From assembly GCF_000197735.1 (NCBI RefSeq), contig NC_014550.1, positions 2,976,001-3,040,000 on the forward strand: a DNA stretch of 64,000 nt, in the 5' to 3' direction. Position 1 is the stretch's first letter; every line of letters begins with the position of its first letter. Source of the DNA: Glutamicibacter arilaitensis Re117 (lineage in GTDB: Bacteria; Actinomycetota; Actinomycetes; Actinomycetales; Micrococcaceae). The notes under the pieces were generated by a model, which searched no databases, had not been told where the DNA came from, and was given only the letters and a program-made list of their open reading frames with translations. This document shows positions 8,125 through 16,192 of this stretch, in pieces. Both the position numbers and the translations under genes were made by a program.

Positions 8125-8853
8125 TTAATACACTGTCCGCAGTTGGCTGGCAGGGATCCACATTTCCTCGCCGTCACGGTCGATCCGCCGCCACGCGCCC
8201 TGACGGGCCACAATGACAACCGCCGTATCCGCCGGGAGAATACGCACCAGCGAATAATGATCCCCTGGACCGCGACGCGCGTTCAGACCAATAGTGGTCA
8301 GCGCACGCTGATTAGGAACCGCAATCAATCCGCCCTTTGCTGGACGCGATGGAACCTGCTGCAAGTACATGCTTGGAACCCAACCCAGCAACTTGCCGCA
8401 CTGAACCTGGGACCACAGTCCCTGCTGAAGCATTGAACGAACCTTGGAACCCTGGTCAATGACCTTGAGCACCGGGTAACCAGTTCCGCTGCCTTTGCGA
8501 AGATTCAACGTTGCCGTTGTCACGTGGGTGGCTTCAATCAATGAATAACGAGAAAGAACTGGCTCGGCCAACTCATCCTCGTCCTCGGAAATTACAGGCT
8601 CGTCAAAGACCGCCGGAATCGCCTCAAGATAGACGTTAGGCAGCCAACCGTACGTTTGGTGCACGAGTACATGCGCCCACGAACCCTTGACCTCGATCAA
8701 TACAAGCTCGGTGCCCTGATCTAAATGACTCTGTACAACGTAGTGCCGGCCGGCACCTTTGCGTAGCTTGAGTGAGGCAGTCGTCCGGTGGGTATTGGTA
8801 ACGGACGACGTCCGAGCCGACTGATGTGGAAAGCCCACCTGGTTCACAACCAC
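8125..8853 (-). CDS. Protein of three SH3b domains
   Basis: The protein is about 242 residues with three bacterial SH3 (SH3b) repeats at roughly 20-78, 108-168 and 182-242. Each has the family pattern: 'LKLRKGAGRHY', 'LNLRKGSGTGY', 'LNARRGPGDHY', then 'GWLP', 'GWVP', 'MWIP'. SH3b domains usually bind peptidoglycan peptides, but no signal peptide is visible here, which is unusual. Domains one and two are joined by an acidic linker. The start is uncertain: GTG 8853 has no spacing from the GAGG box, whereas GTG 8847 has a better distance. The gene starts just after the ferritin terminator. Confidence 0.75.
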   Translation of the reverse strand: MVVNQVGFPHQSARTSSVTNTHRTTASLKLRKGAGRHYVVQSHLDQGTELVLIEVKGSWAHVLVHQTYGWLPNVYLEAIPAVFDEPVISEDEDELAEPVLSRYSLIEATHVTTATLNLRKGSGTGYPVLKVIDQGSKVRSMLQQGLWSQVQCGKLLGWVPSMYLQQVPSRPAKGGLIAVPNQRALTTIGLNARRGPGDHYSLVRILPADTAVVIVARQGAWRRIDRDGEEMWIPASQLRTVY

Positions 8854-8861
8854 CTCAAATG

Positions 8862-8903
8862 AAAAAACTTAGGGAAGCAACCAGCGGTTGCTTCCCTAAG
8901 TTT
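8862..8903 (-). terminator. Rho-independent terminator of the ferritin gene
   Basis: A perfect 18-bp stem (8865-8882 with 8886-8903, core TTAGGGAAGCAACC/GGTTGCTTCCCTAA) has a 3-nt loop. On the minus strand it is followed by six T residues. It lies 35 nt past the ferritin stop and only 9 nt before the possible start of the SH3b gene. Confidence 0.9.
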
Positions 8904-8938
8904 ATTCCATTTTTAGAAGATGCGTACTTCGTGCCTTC

Positions 8939-9439
8939 TTAGGAAGCGGAAGAACGCGAGCCGAGCTCTGCGTCCAACCGCAGAAGGCCACTGCCATCGT
9001 TGCCGATCATCCTGACGCGGTCCAAGATTTCACCAACGGTGGCCTCTTCTTCAACCTGCTCGTCGATGAACCAGTGCAGCAGTGGAATCGAATCGATGTC
9101 GCCTTCGGTCTGTGCCAGTCGGTACAGCTCGCGAATCGCTTCGGAGACCTTCTGCTCATGGGCCAAGGAGGCTGCGAAGGCGTCTGCAACGCTCTTCACG
9201 TTCAAGGTAGGTGCTGGTTGCTCGCCAATCTTCGGGTGGGCCGAGCGGTCGGTCATGTGGGTCATGAACTTTTCCGCGTGCACGATTTCCTCGCCGGCCT
9301 GGGCGCGGAACCAGCCAGCAATGCCTGGAAGGCTCAATACCTCCATTTCAACTGCCAGCTGACGGTAAACCGTTGCTGCGGTTAGTTCGAGAGTTACTTG
9401 TGTGCTGAAGGCTTCTGCCAGTTTTCCTGTAAGTTCCAT
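8939..9439 (-). CDS. Ferritin (iron storage, FtnA type)
   Basis: The 166-residue protein is a full-length bacterial ferritin. The di-iron ferroxidase ligands are all recognisable: Glu18, Tyr25, Glu51 and His54 ('GEEIVHAEKF'), Glu95 ('HEQKV') and Gln128/Glu131 ('DEQVEEE'). It should oxidise Fe(II) and store Fe(III) in a 24-subunit cytoplasmic shell. No haem-ligand Met in the bacterioferritin position was identified, so ferritin rather than bacterioferritin is preferred. The gene is monocistronic, with its own terminator. Upstream DNA carries repeated CTAACCTA motifs that resemble half-sites of the iron regulator DtxR/IdeR. Confidence 0.92.
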   Translation of the reverse strand: MELTGKLAEAFSTQVTLELTAATVYRQLAVEMEVLSLPGIAGWFRAQAGEEIVHAEKFMTHMTDRSAHPKIGEQPAPTLNVKSVADAFAASLAHEQKVSEAIRELYRLAQTEGDIDSIPLLHWFIDEQVEEEATVGEILDRVRMIGNDGSGLLRLDAELGSRSSAS

Positions 9440-9544
9440 GTCATCAGACTAAACCTGTTTTGCCACCTTGTCACCGAAGTTCGCACTCACTTAGTCAAAC
9501 CTGAATTAGGGAATCATCCCAAGTTGGGATCGAGTTAATGTAGC

Positions 9545-9587
9545 CGATACTAACCTAACTTAGGCATGCCGATACGATGCTAACCTA
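9545..9587 (-). promoter_or_regulatory. Candidate DtxR/IdeR half-site cluster upstream of ferritin
   Basis: A 13-nt direct repeat, CGATRCTAACCTA, occurs at 9545-9557 and 9575-9587, spaced 30 bp (about three helical turns). The CTAACCTA part equals one half of the known IdeR box. CCTAACTTAGG at 9554-9564 is an exact small palindrome. No full 19-bp box is seen, so this is a candidate only. The downstream copy overlaps the stop codon of tex. Confidence 0.4.
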
Positions 9588-12029
9588 CTTGCCCAGTCCT
9601 GCTCTACGCAGCGCCTCGGCCATCGCGGTGTTGCCCGGTGCAGCCGGTTTGCCCTGCGCGGGCTGGGCCTTGCGGTTCTGCCCAGTGCGGTTCTGCCCAG
9701 TGCGCTTCTGGCCCGAGCGCGCCGAACGGCCAGCTCCCGGTCCCTTGCGTTCGCCTGGTCCGGAGTTCCTGGCCTCCGCGCCAGCAGCAGGCAGTTCGTC
9801 ATCCAGTCGCAGAGTCAGCGAAATACGCTTGCGCACGGTGTCCACTTCCAGCACCTTAACCTTCACGATCTGCCCGGAGCTGACCATTTCGCGCGGATCC
9901 GAAATGAACTTGTTGCTCATCGCAGAGACATGGATCAAGCCATCTTGGTGGACACCCAAGTCCACGAACGCACCGAAGGCGGCAACGTTGGAAACGGTGC
10001 CTTCCATGATCATCCCCGGCATAACGTCCTTGATGGTCTCTACACCCTCCTTCAAGGTGGCCGTAACAAACTCACCACGAGGGTCGCGAGCAGGACGGCG
10101 CAATTCAGCAATCACGTCACGAATGGTCGGTTCGCCGAACTGCTCGGTGACGAACTCCTGCAAATTCAGCTCTTCAAGTCGGCGGCCCTGTGCTTCGGCA
10201 CTGGACTGCAAGGTTTTGGCCAAAGCATAGGCTTCGGGGTGGACCGAGGACGCATCGAGTTTTTCCTTGCCACCAGTAATGCGCAAGAATCCAGCACACT
10301 GTTCAAAAGCTTTCGCGCCCAAACGCGGAACCTTCAACAAATCCTTACGGGTAGCGAAAGGACCGTTGGCGTTGCGGTGATCCACGATGTTGCGGCTGAG
10401 CAGCGGTCCCACACCGGCCACGCGAGCCAGCAAGGCTGGCGAAGCGGTATTGACGTCAACGCCTACGGCATTCACGCAGTCTTCAACCACGGCATCCAGT
10501 GCACGATCCAGCTTCGAAGCGGTGACATCATGCTGGTACTGGCCTACGCCAATGGACTTCGGATCAATCTTCACCAGCTCAGCCAGCGGATCTTGCAAGC
10601 GGCGAGCAATCGATACTGCGCCACGCAACGACACATCCATGTCCGGCAGTTCTTGGCTGGCCAGTTCAGAGGCAGAGTAGACCGAGGCGCCAGCTTCGGA
10701 GACGATGACTCGGTCAACGCCCGCGCCGCCGAGCTCCTTGATGACTTCTGCCGCCAGCCGGTCCGTTTCACGTCCGGCGGTGCCGTTGCCGACAGCGATC
10801 AGCGAGGTGCCGTGCTTCTTTGCCAGTTTGATGAGCACAGCCAGGGATTCATTCCACTTATTGGCGGGAGCATGCGGATAGATCGTTGCCGTTTCTACCG
10901 ACTTGCCGGTCAGGTCGACCACGGCAACCTTGACCCCTGTGCGCAGGCCTGGGTCCAAACCCAGTACTGCCTTGTTTCCAGCCGGTGCGGCCAGCAGGAC
11001 ATCGCGAAGATTTGCCGCGAAAATTTTCACCGATTCATCTTCAGCCGCTTCAAACAAGCGTGAGCGAAGGTCGGATTCGAATCGGGTGAGCAGGCGGGCC
11101 TTCCACGCCAAACGCACGGTCTGCGAAATCCACTTCGCAGCTGGTGCACCGGTTGGAACATTCAGTCCCAGCGAAGAAGCAATCGCGTTCTCATACCCAC
11201 TGCGTGCTTCATCCAAAGCCGCCTCATCGCGTGGATCGGCTTCAGCCAGCTGCAGGTTCAGCACGCCTTCGCGTTCGCCGCGCAACAATGCCAGCACGCG
11301 GTGGGATGGAAGCCGGTCAAGATCCGCCACGTAGTCCAGGTAGTCCGAGTACTTGCCTTGCCCTTCTGCGGTGGCACCTGACGCGGCGCTCGCACCAATC
11401 TTGCCGGTATTCCACAGACGTTCACGCAGTTCGCCAGCAAGGACGACATCCTGTGAAACACGCTCGGTCACGATGGAGCGCGCACCCGAAAGCACGTCTT
11501 GGTCCGTGGAGAATCCTGCCTCTGCATTCAGGTAGTCGGCAGCTGCCTGCACCGGGTCCGTCATTGGGTCCGAGAGCAGCAGATCAGCTAGTGGTTCCAG
11601 TCCTGCTTCGCGGGCAATCTGGGCCTTGGTGCGACGCTTGGATTTGAACGGCAGGTAGAGGTCTTCAAGTTCAGCCTTGGTGCTGGCCTGTGCAATAGCT
11701 TCGGCAAGCTGGTCGGTGAGCTTGCCGGCTTCAGCGATGGCTTCCAGAACTGTTGCGCGGCGCTCCTCCAGCTCACGCAGGTAGCGCAGGCGCTCTTCGA
11801 GCAGGCGCAGCTGACTATCGCTGAGCATGCCGGTAACTTCTTTTCGATACCTGGCAATGAAAGGAACGGTCGAGCCAGAGTCCAAAAGCTCAATGGCTGC
11901 CGTAATCTGCCAGGTTGCTACCTTGGATTCAACGGAGAGTTCTTGGGCCAATTGAGCGATGATTCGCTGCTTGGTGGCACTGTCATTTGCGGTGTTCTTC
12001 TGCTCGCTAGTCACCGATCCATTGTGCAT
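9585..12029 (-). CDS. tex: Tex family transcription accessory / RNA-binding protein
   Basis: The protein is about 814 residues. The order is that of Tex: an N-terminal helical HTH region (residues ~20-200), a YqgF/RuvC-like domain ('VLGLDPGLRTGVKVAVVD', middle of the protein), helix-hairpin-helix motifs ('VNTASPALLARVAGVGP'), and an S1 RNA-binding domain ('GMIMEGTVSNVAAFGAFVDL'). A low-complexity Arg/Gln/Gly/Asn tail of ~65 residues follows ('RTGQNRTGQNRK'), which may add nucleic-acid affinity. Tex contacts RNA and the transcription machinery. ATG 12029 was chosen over the TTG at 12041; an in-frame GTG at 12014 is another option. The next upstream gene is divergent. Confidence 0.93.
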   Translation of the reverse strand: MHNGSVTSEQKNTANDSATKQRIIAQLAQELSVESKVATWQITAAIELLDSGSTVPFIARYRKEVTGMLSDSQLRLLEERLRYLRELEERRATVLEAIAEAGKLTDQLAEAIAQASTKAELEDLYLPFKSKRRTKAQIAREAGLEPLADLLLSDPMTDPVQAAADYLNAEAGFSTDQDVLSGARSIVTERVSQDVVLAGELRERLWNTGKIGASAASGATAEGQGKYSDYLDYVADLDRLPSHRVLALLRGEREGVLNLQLAEADPRDEAALDEARSGYENAIASSLGLNVPTGAPAAKWISQTVRLAWKARLLTRFESDLRSRLFEAAEDESVKIFAANLRDVLLAAPAGNKAVLGLDPGLRTGVKVAVVDLTGKSVETATIYPHAPANKWNESLAVLIKLAKKHGTSLIAVGNGTAGRETDRLAAEVIKELGGAGVDRVIVSEAGASVYSASELASQELPDMDVSLRGAVSIARRLQDPLAELVKIDPKSIGVGQYQHDVTASKLDRALDAVVEDCVNAVGVDVNTASPALLARVAGVGPLLSRNIVDHRNANGPFATRKDLLKVPRLGAKAFEQCAGFLRITGGKEKLDASSVHPEAYALAKTLQSSAEAQGRRLEELNLQEFVTEQFGEPTIRDVIAELRRPARDPRGEFVTATLKEGVETIKDVMPGMIMEGTVSNVAAFGAFVDLGVHQDGLIHVSAMSNKFISDPREMVSSGQIVKVKVLEVDTVRKRISLTLRLDDELPAAGAEARNSGPGERKGPGAGRSARSGQKRTGQNRTGQNRKAQPAQGKPAAPGNTAMAEALRRAGLGK

Positions 12030-12107
12030 CACCGCCTGCAATCTTCAGATGATCGACTCGGTTGGCATTCAGCAGAATCTCATTCTCAATGGCTAAGATT
12101 TATTGCT

Positions 12108-12461
12108 ATGGGGATTGAGAAAGTTCGGAAGCTAGCAACGGTAGTTGCTATCTCAGCTATGGCATTGTTGAGCACCGGTTGCGCGTTTGTTGAGGATACT
12201 GCCAACGGCGCGGCTAGCCAGCTCACCGACGCGGCTTCTAAGGAAATCGTGCGTCAGGCATGCGCCCCGGTCCAAGACGGCACCATAGATGCCAGCGAAT
12301 TGCGTGTTCTTTCTTCCATCGTGAAATCTGTTCAGGGCGGTGGGCTGCCGCAGGAACTAGTTGATGTGCTGCAGGAACTGGCTAATTCCGGAGATCAGGC
12401 ACCTGAGGCATTGCAAGAGCGCCTAGTTGAGATTTGCGACGACGCAACGGTGTCCAACTAG
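12108..12461 (+). CDS. Small lipoprotein
   Basis: The 117-residue protein begins with a basic stretch and a hydrophobic segment ending in the lipobox 'LLSTGC', so Cys25 should be lipidated after signal peptidase II cleavage. The mature part is mostly helical and soluble, with Cys residues in 'VRQACAP' and 'VEICDD' that could form a disulfide. I do not recognise a family. ATG 12108 was chosen because it gives a proper signal peptide; a longer frame back to 11943 overlaps tex. It is divergent from tex and 43 nt upstream of the S4-domain gene. Confidence 0.75.
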   Translation: MGIEKVRKLATVVAISAMALLSTGCAFVEDTANGAASQLTDAASKEIVRQACAPVQDGTIDASELRVLSSIVKSVQGGGLPQELVDVLQELANSGDQAPEALQERLVEICDDATVSN

Positions 12462-12504
12462 TTCCAACTGCGGCTCTAACAGGTCGCTGATCTAGACTTT
12501 TGCC

Positions 12505-12915
12505 ATGGTCCAAATTCCAACAAGCGGCAAAGTTCGTCTCGATGCATGGCTTTGGGCAGTACGCATCTATAAGACCCGTTCTGCCGCAACTACTGCGTGC
12601 CGTGCTGGCCATGTGCGTTTGAACGGCGACCCGGTCAAAGCTTCGCAAACCGTTGTGCCAGGCGATCGCATCCGTGTGCGCAAGGACGGATTCGACCGCG
12701 AATTGGAAGTCAGCGCACTGATTTCCAAGCGTGTTGGCGCACCAGTTGCCGTCAAGTGCTACATCGACCACACCCCACCGCGAGAACGCCTGATCATTCC
12801 GCAGGTCCCGATTCGTGAACGTGGCGCAGGGCGGCCTACCAAGAAAGATCGCCGCGAAATGGATCGCTTGCGGGATTCTTGGCAGGCACCTGATTCCGGT
12901 GTTGATCTGCCCTAG
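12505..12915 (+). CDS. S4-domain RNA-binding protein, Hsp15-like
   Basis: The 136-residue protein starts with an S4 domain (residues ~8-70: 'VRLDAWLWAVRIYKTR', 'GHVRLNGDPVKASQ', 'GDRIRVRKDG') and ends in a basic tail rich in Arg and Lys. This is the architecture of heat-shock protein Hsp15, which binds 50S subunits carrying stalled nascent chains and takes part in recycling. The length fits the family (about 130). It overlaps the convergent S9 peptidase gene by 4 nt at the stop codons. Whether it is heat-induced cannot be judged from sequence. Confidence 0.87.
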   Translation: MVQIPTSGKVRLDAWLWAVRIYKTRSAATTACRAGHVRLNGDPVKASQTVVPGDRIRVRKDGFDRELEVSALISKRVGAPVAVKCYIDHTPPRERLIIPQVPIRERGAGRPTKKDRREMDRLRDSWQAPDSGVDLP

Positions 12916-14861
12916 GACAATTCGATACTTGGCACGTCGGTCTGGAACTTGAAGATCTGCGCGTAGAAAGCCAAAGAGCTTTCCAGCGCCTTGATGATGT
13001 TCTGGGACTTCCTGAAACCATGCTGTTCTCCTTCGAAGAGAATGTACGCATGGGCAATGCCCCGTTCGGCGAGCGCGTCGGCCACTACTTGCGATTGTGC
13101 CGGCGGCACCACCTTGTCCTCATCGCCCTGCAGGAGCAGGACCGGGCAGGAGATCTTCGAGACGTGGTTGATCGGAGCGCGTTTCTCATAGAGGTCTGCG
13201 GCTTCCGGGTACGGTCCGACCAGCGAGAACATGTACTGCGACTCGAAGTCGTGGGTGTCCTGAACCAGTCCTACCAGATCCGAAACGCCGTATCGGCTGA
13301 TGCCTGCGGTGAAGACATCCGAGAACGTCAGAGCGCACAATACAGTCCAGCCGCCGGCGCTGCCCCCTTCGATGCCGATGCGTGCTGGATCAGCAATTCC
13401 CTGGGCAACCAATGCGTTGATCACCGCGACGGTATCGGCCACGTCCACCACGCCCCAGGCCCCGCGCAGGCGATTTCGGTACTCACGTCCGTAGCCGGTG
13501 GAACCGCCGTAGTTCACGTCCACCACCCCGATGCCGCGTGAGGTGTAATAAGCCACCGTGGCACTGAGCGTGGGTGAAGCTTGGCTTGTCGGTCCACCAT
13601 GCACAAAGGTGACAAAAGGCGGCAGTTCCCCTTCCATCCCCGCGTAGCCTTCTTGGGCTGGGCGGTAGAGCAAAGCGTGGACTGACTGCCCAGAGAGGTT
13701 CTTGCACTCGAATTCTTCAACCTCAGGAAGCATGGACGGCTCGGGCAGCTTCGCGATGGCACGGGTCACCGCGTGATGATCCAAGGTCTCAAGGTTGATC
13801 AAGGTAATTTCTTCACCTTGGGTCATCGATGAGGTACCGGCAAGCAGCCAACCGTCGCGCAGTGCGAAAGGACGGATTCGGGTGAAGGGCAACGCCAGAT
13901 CTTCTAAACCGCCGGTATCCGAGTGCAGTCGCGCCAGCTTGGTGGTGCCAGTCCCGTAGGAGCACAGCAGTGTGTGGGCGTTTTCTACCAAATACCAACT
14001 GGTTCCCACCTGCCACAGCGGACCGGCAAATTCTGCTGGGCGGTCTACTAACCTGGTGGTGCGCGCCGAGCTGTCCTGGTAGAGGTAAGGGTTCCACCAG
14101 CCGCTGGCGTCAGAGATAAAGGCCAGCTGGTCATCATCGAGCCACTCTGGCTGCATTACCGAGATTTCTTCGCCCCCGGCAATGACTGTGTCCTCGAGGA
14201 TGCCTTGCTCAGAGAAGTCAGCCAGGTGCAGTTGCGTGGAATCCCACGGCATATTCGGGTGTTCCCAGCTGATCCAGGACAGCCGGGTTCCAGCTGGGTT
14301 CAAACGCGGCGCTGCGACGAAGCGTGCAGGTCTGCTCAAGATGCGGATCTTGCCCAGATCGTTAGCTGCGCTGCCATCAAGCGGGATCTGCACGATGTGG
14401 CGCACCGGTTCAGCCCGCAGGTCTTCCATAATGGCCAGAACGGTGCCTTCGGGTCCTGGGGTGAACTCAGCGAAGCGCAGCTTCGGATCCGCGTTCTCAC
14501 CACTGGCCGCAGTCAGCTCAATGGCATCGTGTCCGCCTGCGGTCTGGGAGTAGACCCGCTGGTCAGCGAAGTTCGCAAAGACAACGGTTGGGGTGGCGCC
14601 TTCGATCAGCATCCAGCTGGACCCACCGTATTCGTGGACCCGCGAACGCACATTGAATGGAGCGGCAATGAGCTCAGCACCGGGTGTTCCGTCGGTGCCG
14701 TATTCCATCAGCGTGATGCGTCCGCCTTCGGCAGGACGGCCTTCTTGGACAATGAGCTTGTCCGCAAAGAAGCAGGCGCCTCCCAGTGGTTTGGTTCCGG
14801 CGGCAACTTCTTGCGCGGAAATTGTTGATGGCCATGATCCAAAAGGTAAGTGCTGAGGCAT
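12912..14861 (-). CDS. S9 family (prolyl oligopeptidase-like) peptidase
   Basis: The protein has 649 residues. The N-terminal ~370 residues are beta-propeller-like, and the C-terminal ~260 form an alpha/beta-hydrolase domain. The catalytic triad is visible: Ser in 'GIEGGSAGGW', Asp in 'LQGDEDKVVPP', His in 'EGEQHGFRK'; the oxyanion-side motif 'FVHGGPTSQ' is also present. It resembles dipeptidyl/acylaminoacyl peptidases that process short peptides in the cytoplasm; no signal peptide is seen. The open frame continues upstream to 15440, but that part is antisense to the DUF1697 gene and lacks family similarity, so ATG 14861 ('MPQHLPFG') was chosen. Confidence 0.9.
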   Translation of the reverse strand: MPQHLPFGSWPSTISAQEVAAGTKPLGGACFFADKLIVQEGRPAEGGRITLMEYGTDGTPGAELIAAPFNVRSRVHEYGGSSWMLIEGATPTVVFANFADQRVYSQTAGGHDAIELTAASGENADPKLRFAEFTPGPEGTVLAIMEDLRAEPVRHIVQIPLDGSAANDLGKIRILSRPARFVAAPRLNPAGTRLSWISWEHPNMPWDSTQLHLADFSEQGILEDTVIAGGEEISVMQPEWLDDDQLAFISDASGWWNPYLYQDSSARTTRLVDRPAEFAGPLWQVGTSWYLVENAHTLLCSYGTGTTKLARLHSDTGGLEDLALPFTRIRPFALRDGWLLAGTSSMTQGEEITLINLETLDHHAVTRAIAKLPEPSMLPEVEEFECKNLSGQSVHALLYRPAQEGYAGMEGELPPFVTFVHGGPTSQASPTLSATVAYYTSRGIGVVDVNYGGSTGYGREYRNRLRGAWGVVDVADTVAVINALVAQGIADPARIGIEGGSAGGWTVLCALTFSDVFTAGISRYGVSDLVGLVQDTHDFESQYMFSLVGPYPEAADLYEKRAPINHVSKISCPVLLLQGDEDKVVPPAQSQVVADALAERGIAHAYILFEGEQHGFRKSQNIIKALESSLAFYAQIFKFQTDVPSIELS

Positions 14862-14936
14862 GTTCTTGATCCTAGCGATCTTTCGCCTGCAAAACGATGC
14901 TCGACAAGCATCAATCGGATGCGCTTGGATTGTCTT

Positions 14937-15476
14937 ATGACTAGATACGCCGTATTTCTGCGTGGAGTAAACGTCGGCGGGGTCAAAGTTCTGATGAAAG
15001 ATCTGACGCAGCTGCTTCTGGATGCTGGTTTCACCGAGGTGAAAACACTTTTGGCCAGTGGCAATGTGGTGCTCAGCGTTCAGATCACCGATCCGCTGGC
15101 AATCCAAGAACAATGCAACGCGCTCTTGGCATCTCATTATCAGCGCCCAATTCCCACGCTTGTTTATACCGTTGAAGAAATCCAGCAGCTCTCCGCGGCG
15201 TTCCCGTTGCCTTTGCCGCAGCCAGCTGGCGAGCATCATGGGTACTACACGCTCTGCGAAACGGCACAGGATGCCCAAGAGATTGGAACGGCCATCGATG
15301 GGCTGGAGAACCATGGTGAATACGCTATCCAGGGCCGTGCGGTGGCATGGATTGTGCGCAAGGGAGAAAGCACCACTAATCCCATTGGCAAGCTCATGGA
15401 TGCGCAGGCAAAGCAGCGCATCGTGAGCACACGAAATCACAACACCTTAGTGAAGGTCGCAAAGCTTCTCATCTGA
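14937..15476 (+). CDS. DUF1697 family protein
   Basis: The 179-residue protein has the DUF1697 signature at its start ('YAVFLRGVNVGGVKVLMKDL') and the typical 'TLLASGNVVLS' strand. The family is widespread and uncharacterised; it is cytoplasmic with an alpha/beta fold. The length is typical (about 180). ATG 14937 begins exactly at the conserved N-terminus. The gene is divergent from the S9 peptidase, with 75 nt between starts, and is followed 59 nt later by the TRIC-like gene in the same direction. Confidence 0.88.
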   Translation: MTRYAVFLRGVNVGGVKVLMKDLTQLLLDAGFTEVKTLLASGNVVLSVQITDPLAIQEQCNALLASHYQRPIPTLVYTVEEIQQLSAAFPLPLPQPAGEHHGYYTLCETAQDAQEIGTAIDGLENHGEYAIQGRAVAWIVRKGESTTNPIGKLMDAQAKQRIVSTRNHNTLVKVAKLLI

Positions 15477-15535
15477 GATCAATGGTGCGCAATAACTGTT
15501 CCTTGTCCGACCGATTGACCTGTCAGAGGCCTTGA

Positions 15536-16192
15536 ATGTACATCCTGATTGAACTCATTGGCATTTTCTTTTTCGCCGTCGCGGGTTCCCTGATGGCCGC
15601 CCGCCGCGGTTTTGACCTGCTCGGGTCAGCTTTCCTTGGCGGAGTCTGCGGCCTAGGTGGCGGCGTGGTCCGAGACTTGATTCTCAATCAGTCCCCGGCA
15701 ACATTCGCGCATCCGATCTACTTTATTCCACCGGTACTCGCAGCCCTATGCGTTTATGCATTCACCCCGTCGGTACAAAAGCTGCACCGGCTGGTCCAGC
15801 TCTTCGATGCCGCCGGACTGGGACTGTTCTGCGTCACAGGTACGCTCAAGGCTTTGGAGAATGATTTCAATCCGGTCACCGCGGTCCTCCTTGGCGTGAT
15901 CACCAGTGTGGGCGGCGGGTTGATGCGTGATGTCATTTCCAACGTCACCCCCGATTTGTTCAATCCCCGCGATATCTATGCCTTAGCCGCCATGGTTGGT
16001 GCGGCGCTCACAGCCGTGGTGTGGCATCTGGGGATCATGAATGTTGCGGTGGGTGCCGGGATTGCCGGTCTGGCTTTTGCCATCCGTGTGGCATCCATCC
16101 GCTTTGGCTGGTCGGTCCCACTGGCCGCCGGCCATTGGCATCGGCCCAATCCCACGCCTCCTGCCAGCGACGGACCGCAGCGTCATTTCTAG
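15536..16192 (+). CDS. TRIC/UPF0126 family membrane channel protein
   Basis: The 218-residue protein has seven hydrophobic segments in two related halves. Each half carries the family motif: 'GGVCGLGGGVVRDLIL' and 'GVITSVGGGLMRDVIS'. Prokaryotic members are homologues of trimeric intracellular cation channels and conduct K+ or Na+. The protein is somewhat longer than average owing to a hydrophilic tail after residue ~200. Its stop codon overlaps the convergent MFS gene by 4 nt. No regulatory element was found. Confidence 0.87.
   Translation: MYILIELIGIFFFAVAGSLMAARRGFDLLGSAFLGGVCGLGGGVVRDLILNQSPATFAHPIYFIPPVLAALCVYAFTPSVQKLHRLVQLFDAAGLGLFCVTGTLKALENDFNPVTAVLLGVITSVGGGLMRDVISNVTPDLFNPRDIYALAAMVGAALTAVVWHLGIMNVAVGAGIAGLAFAIRVASIRFGWSVPLAAGHWHRPNPTPPASDGPQRHF

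Noticed and set aside
11943..12107. Upstream extension of the lipoprotein frame
   Set aside because: It overlaps tex antisense and would bury the signal peptide; ATG 12108 gives a proper lipoprotein.
14862..15440. Upstream extension of the S9 peptidase frame
   Set aside because: Antisense to the DUF1697 gene and without family similarity; the good start is ATG 14861.
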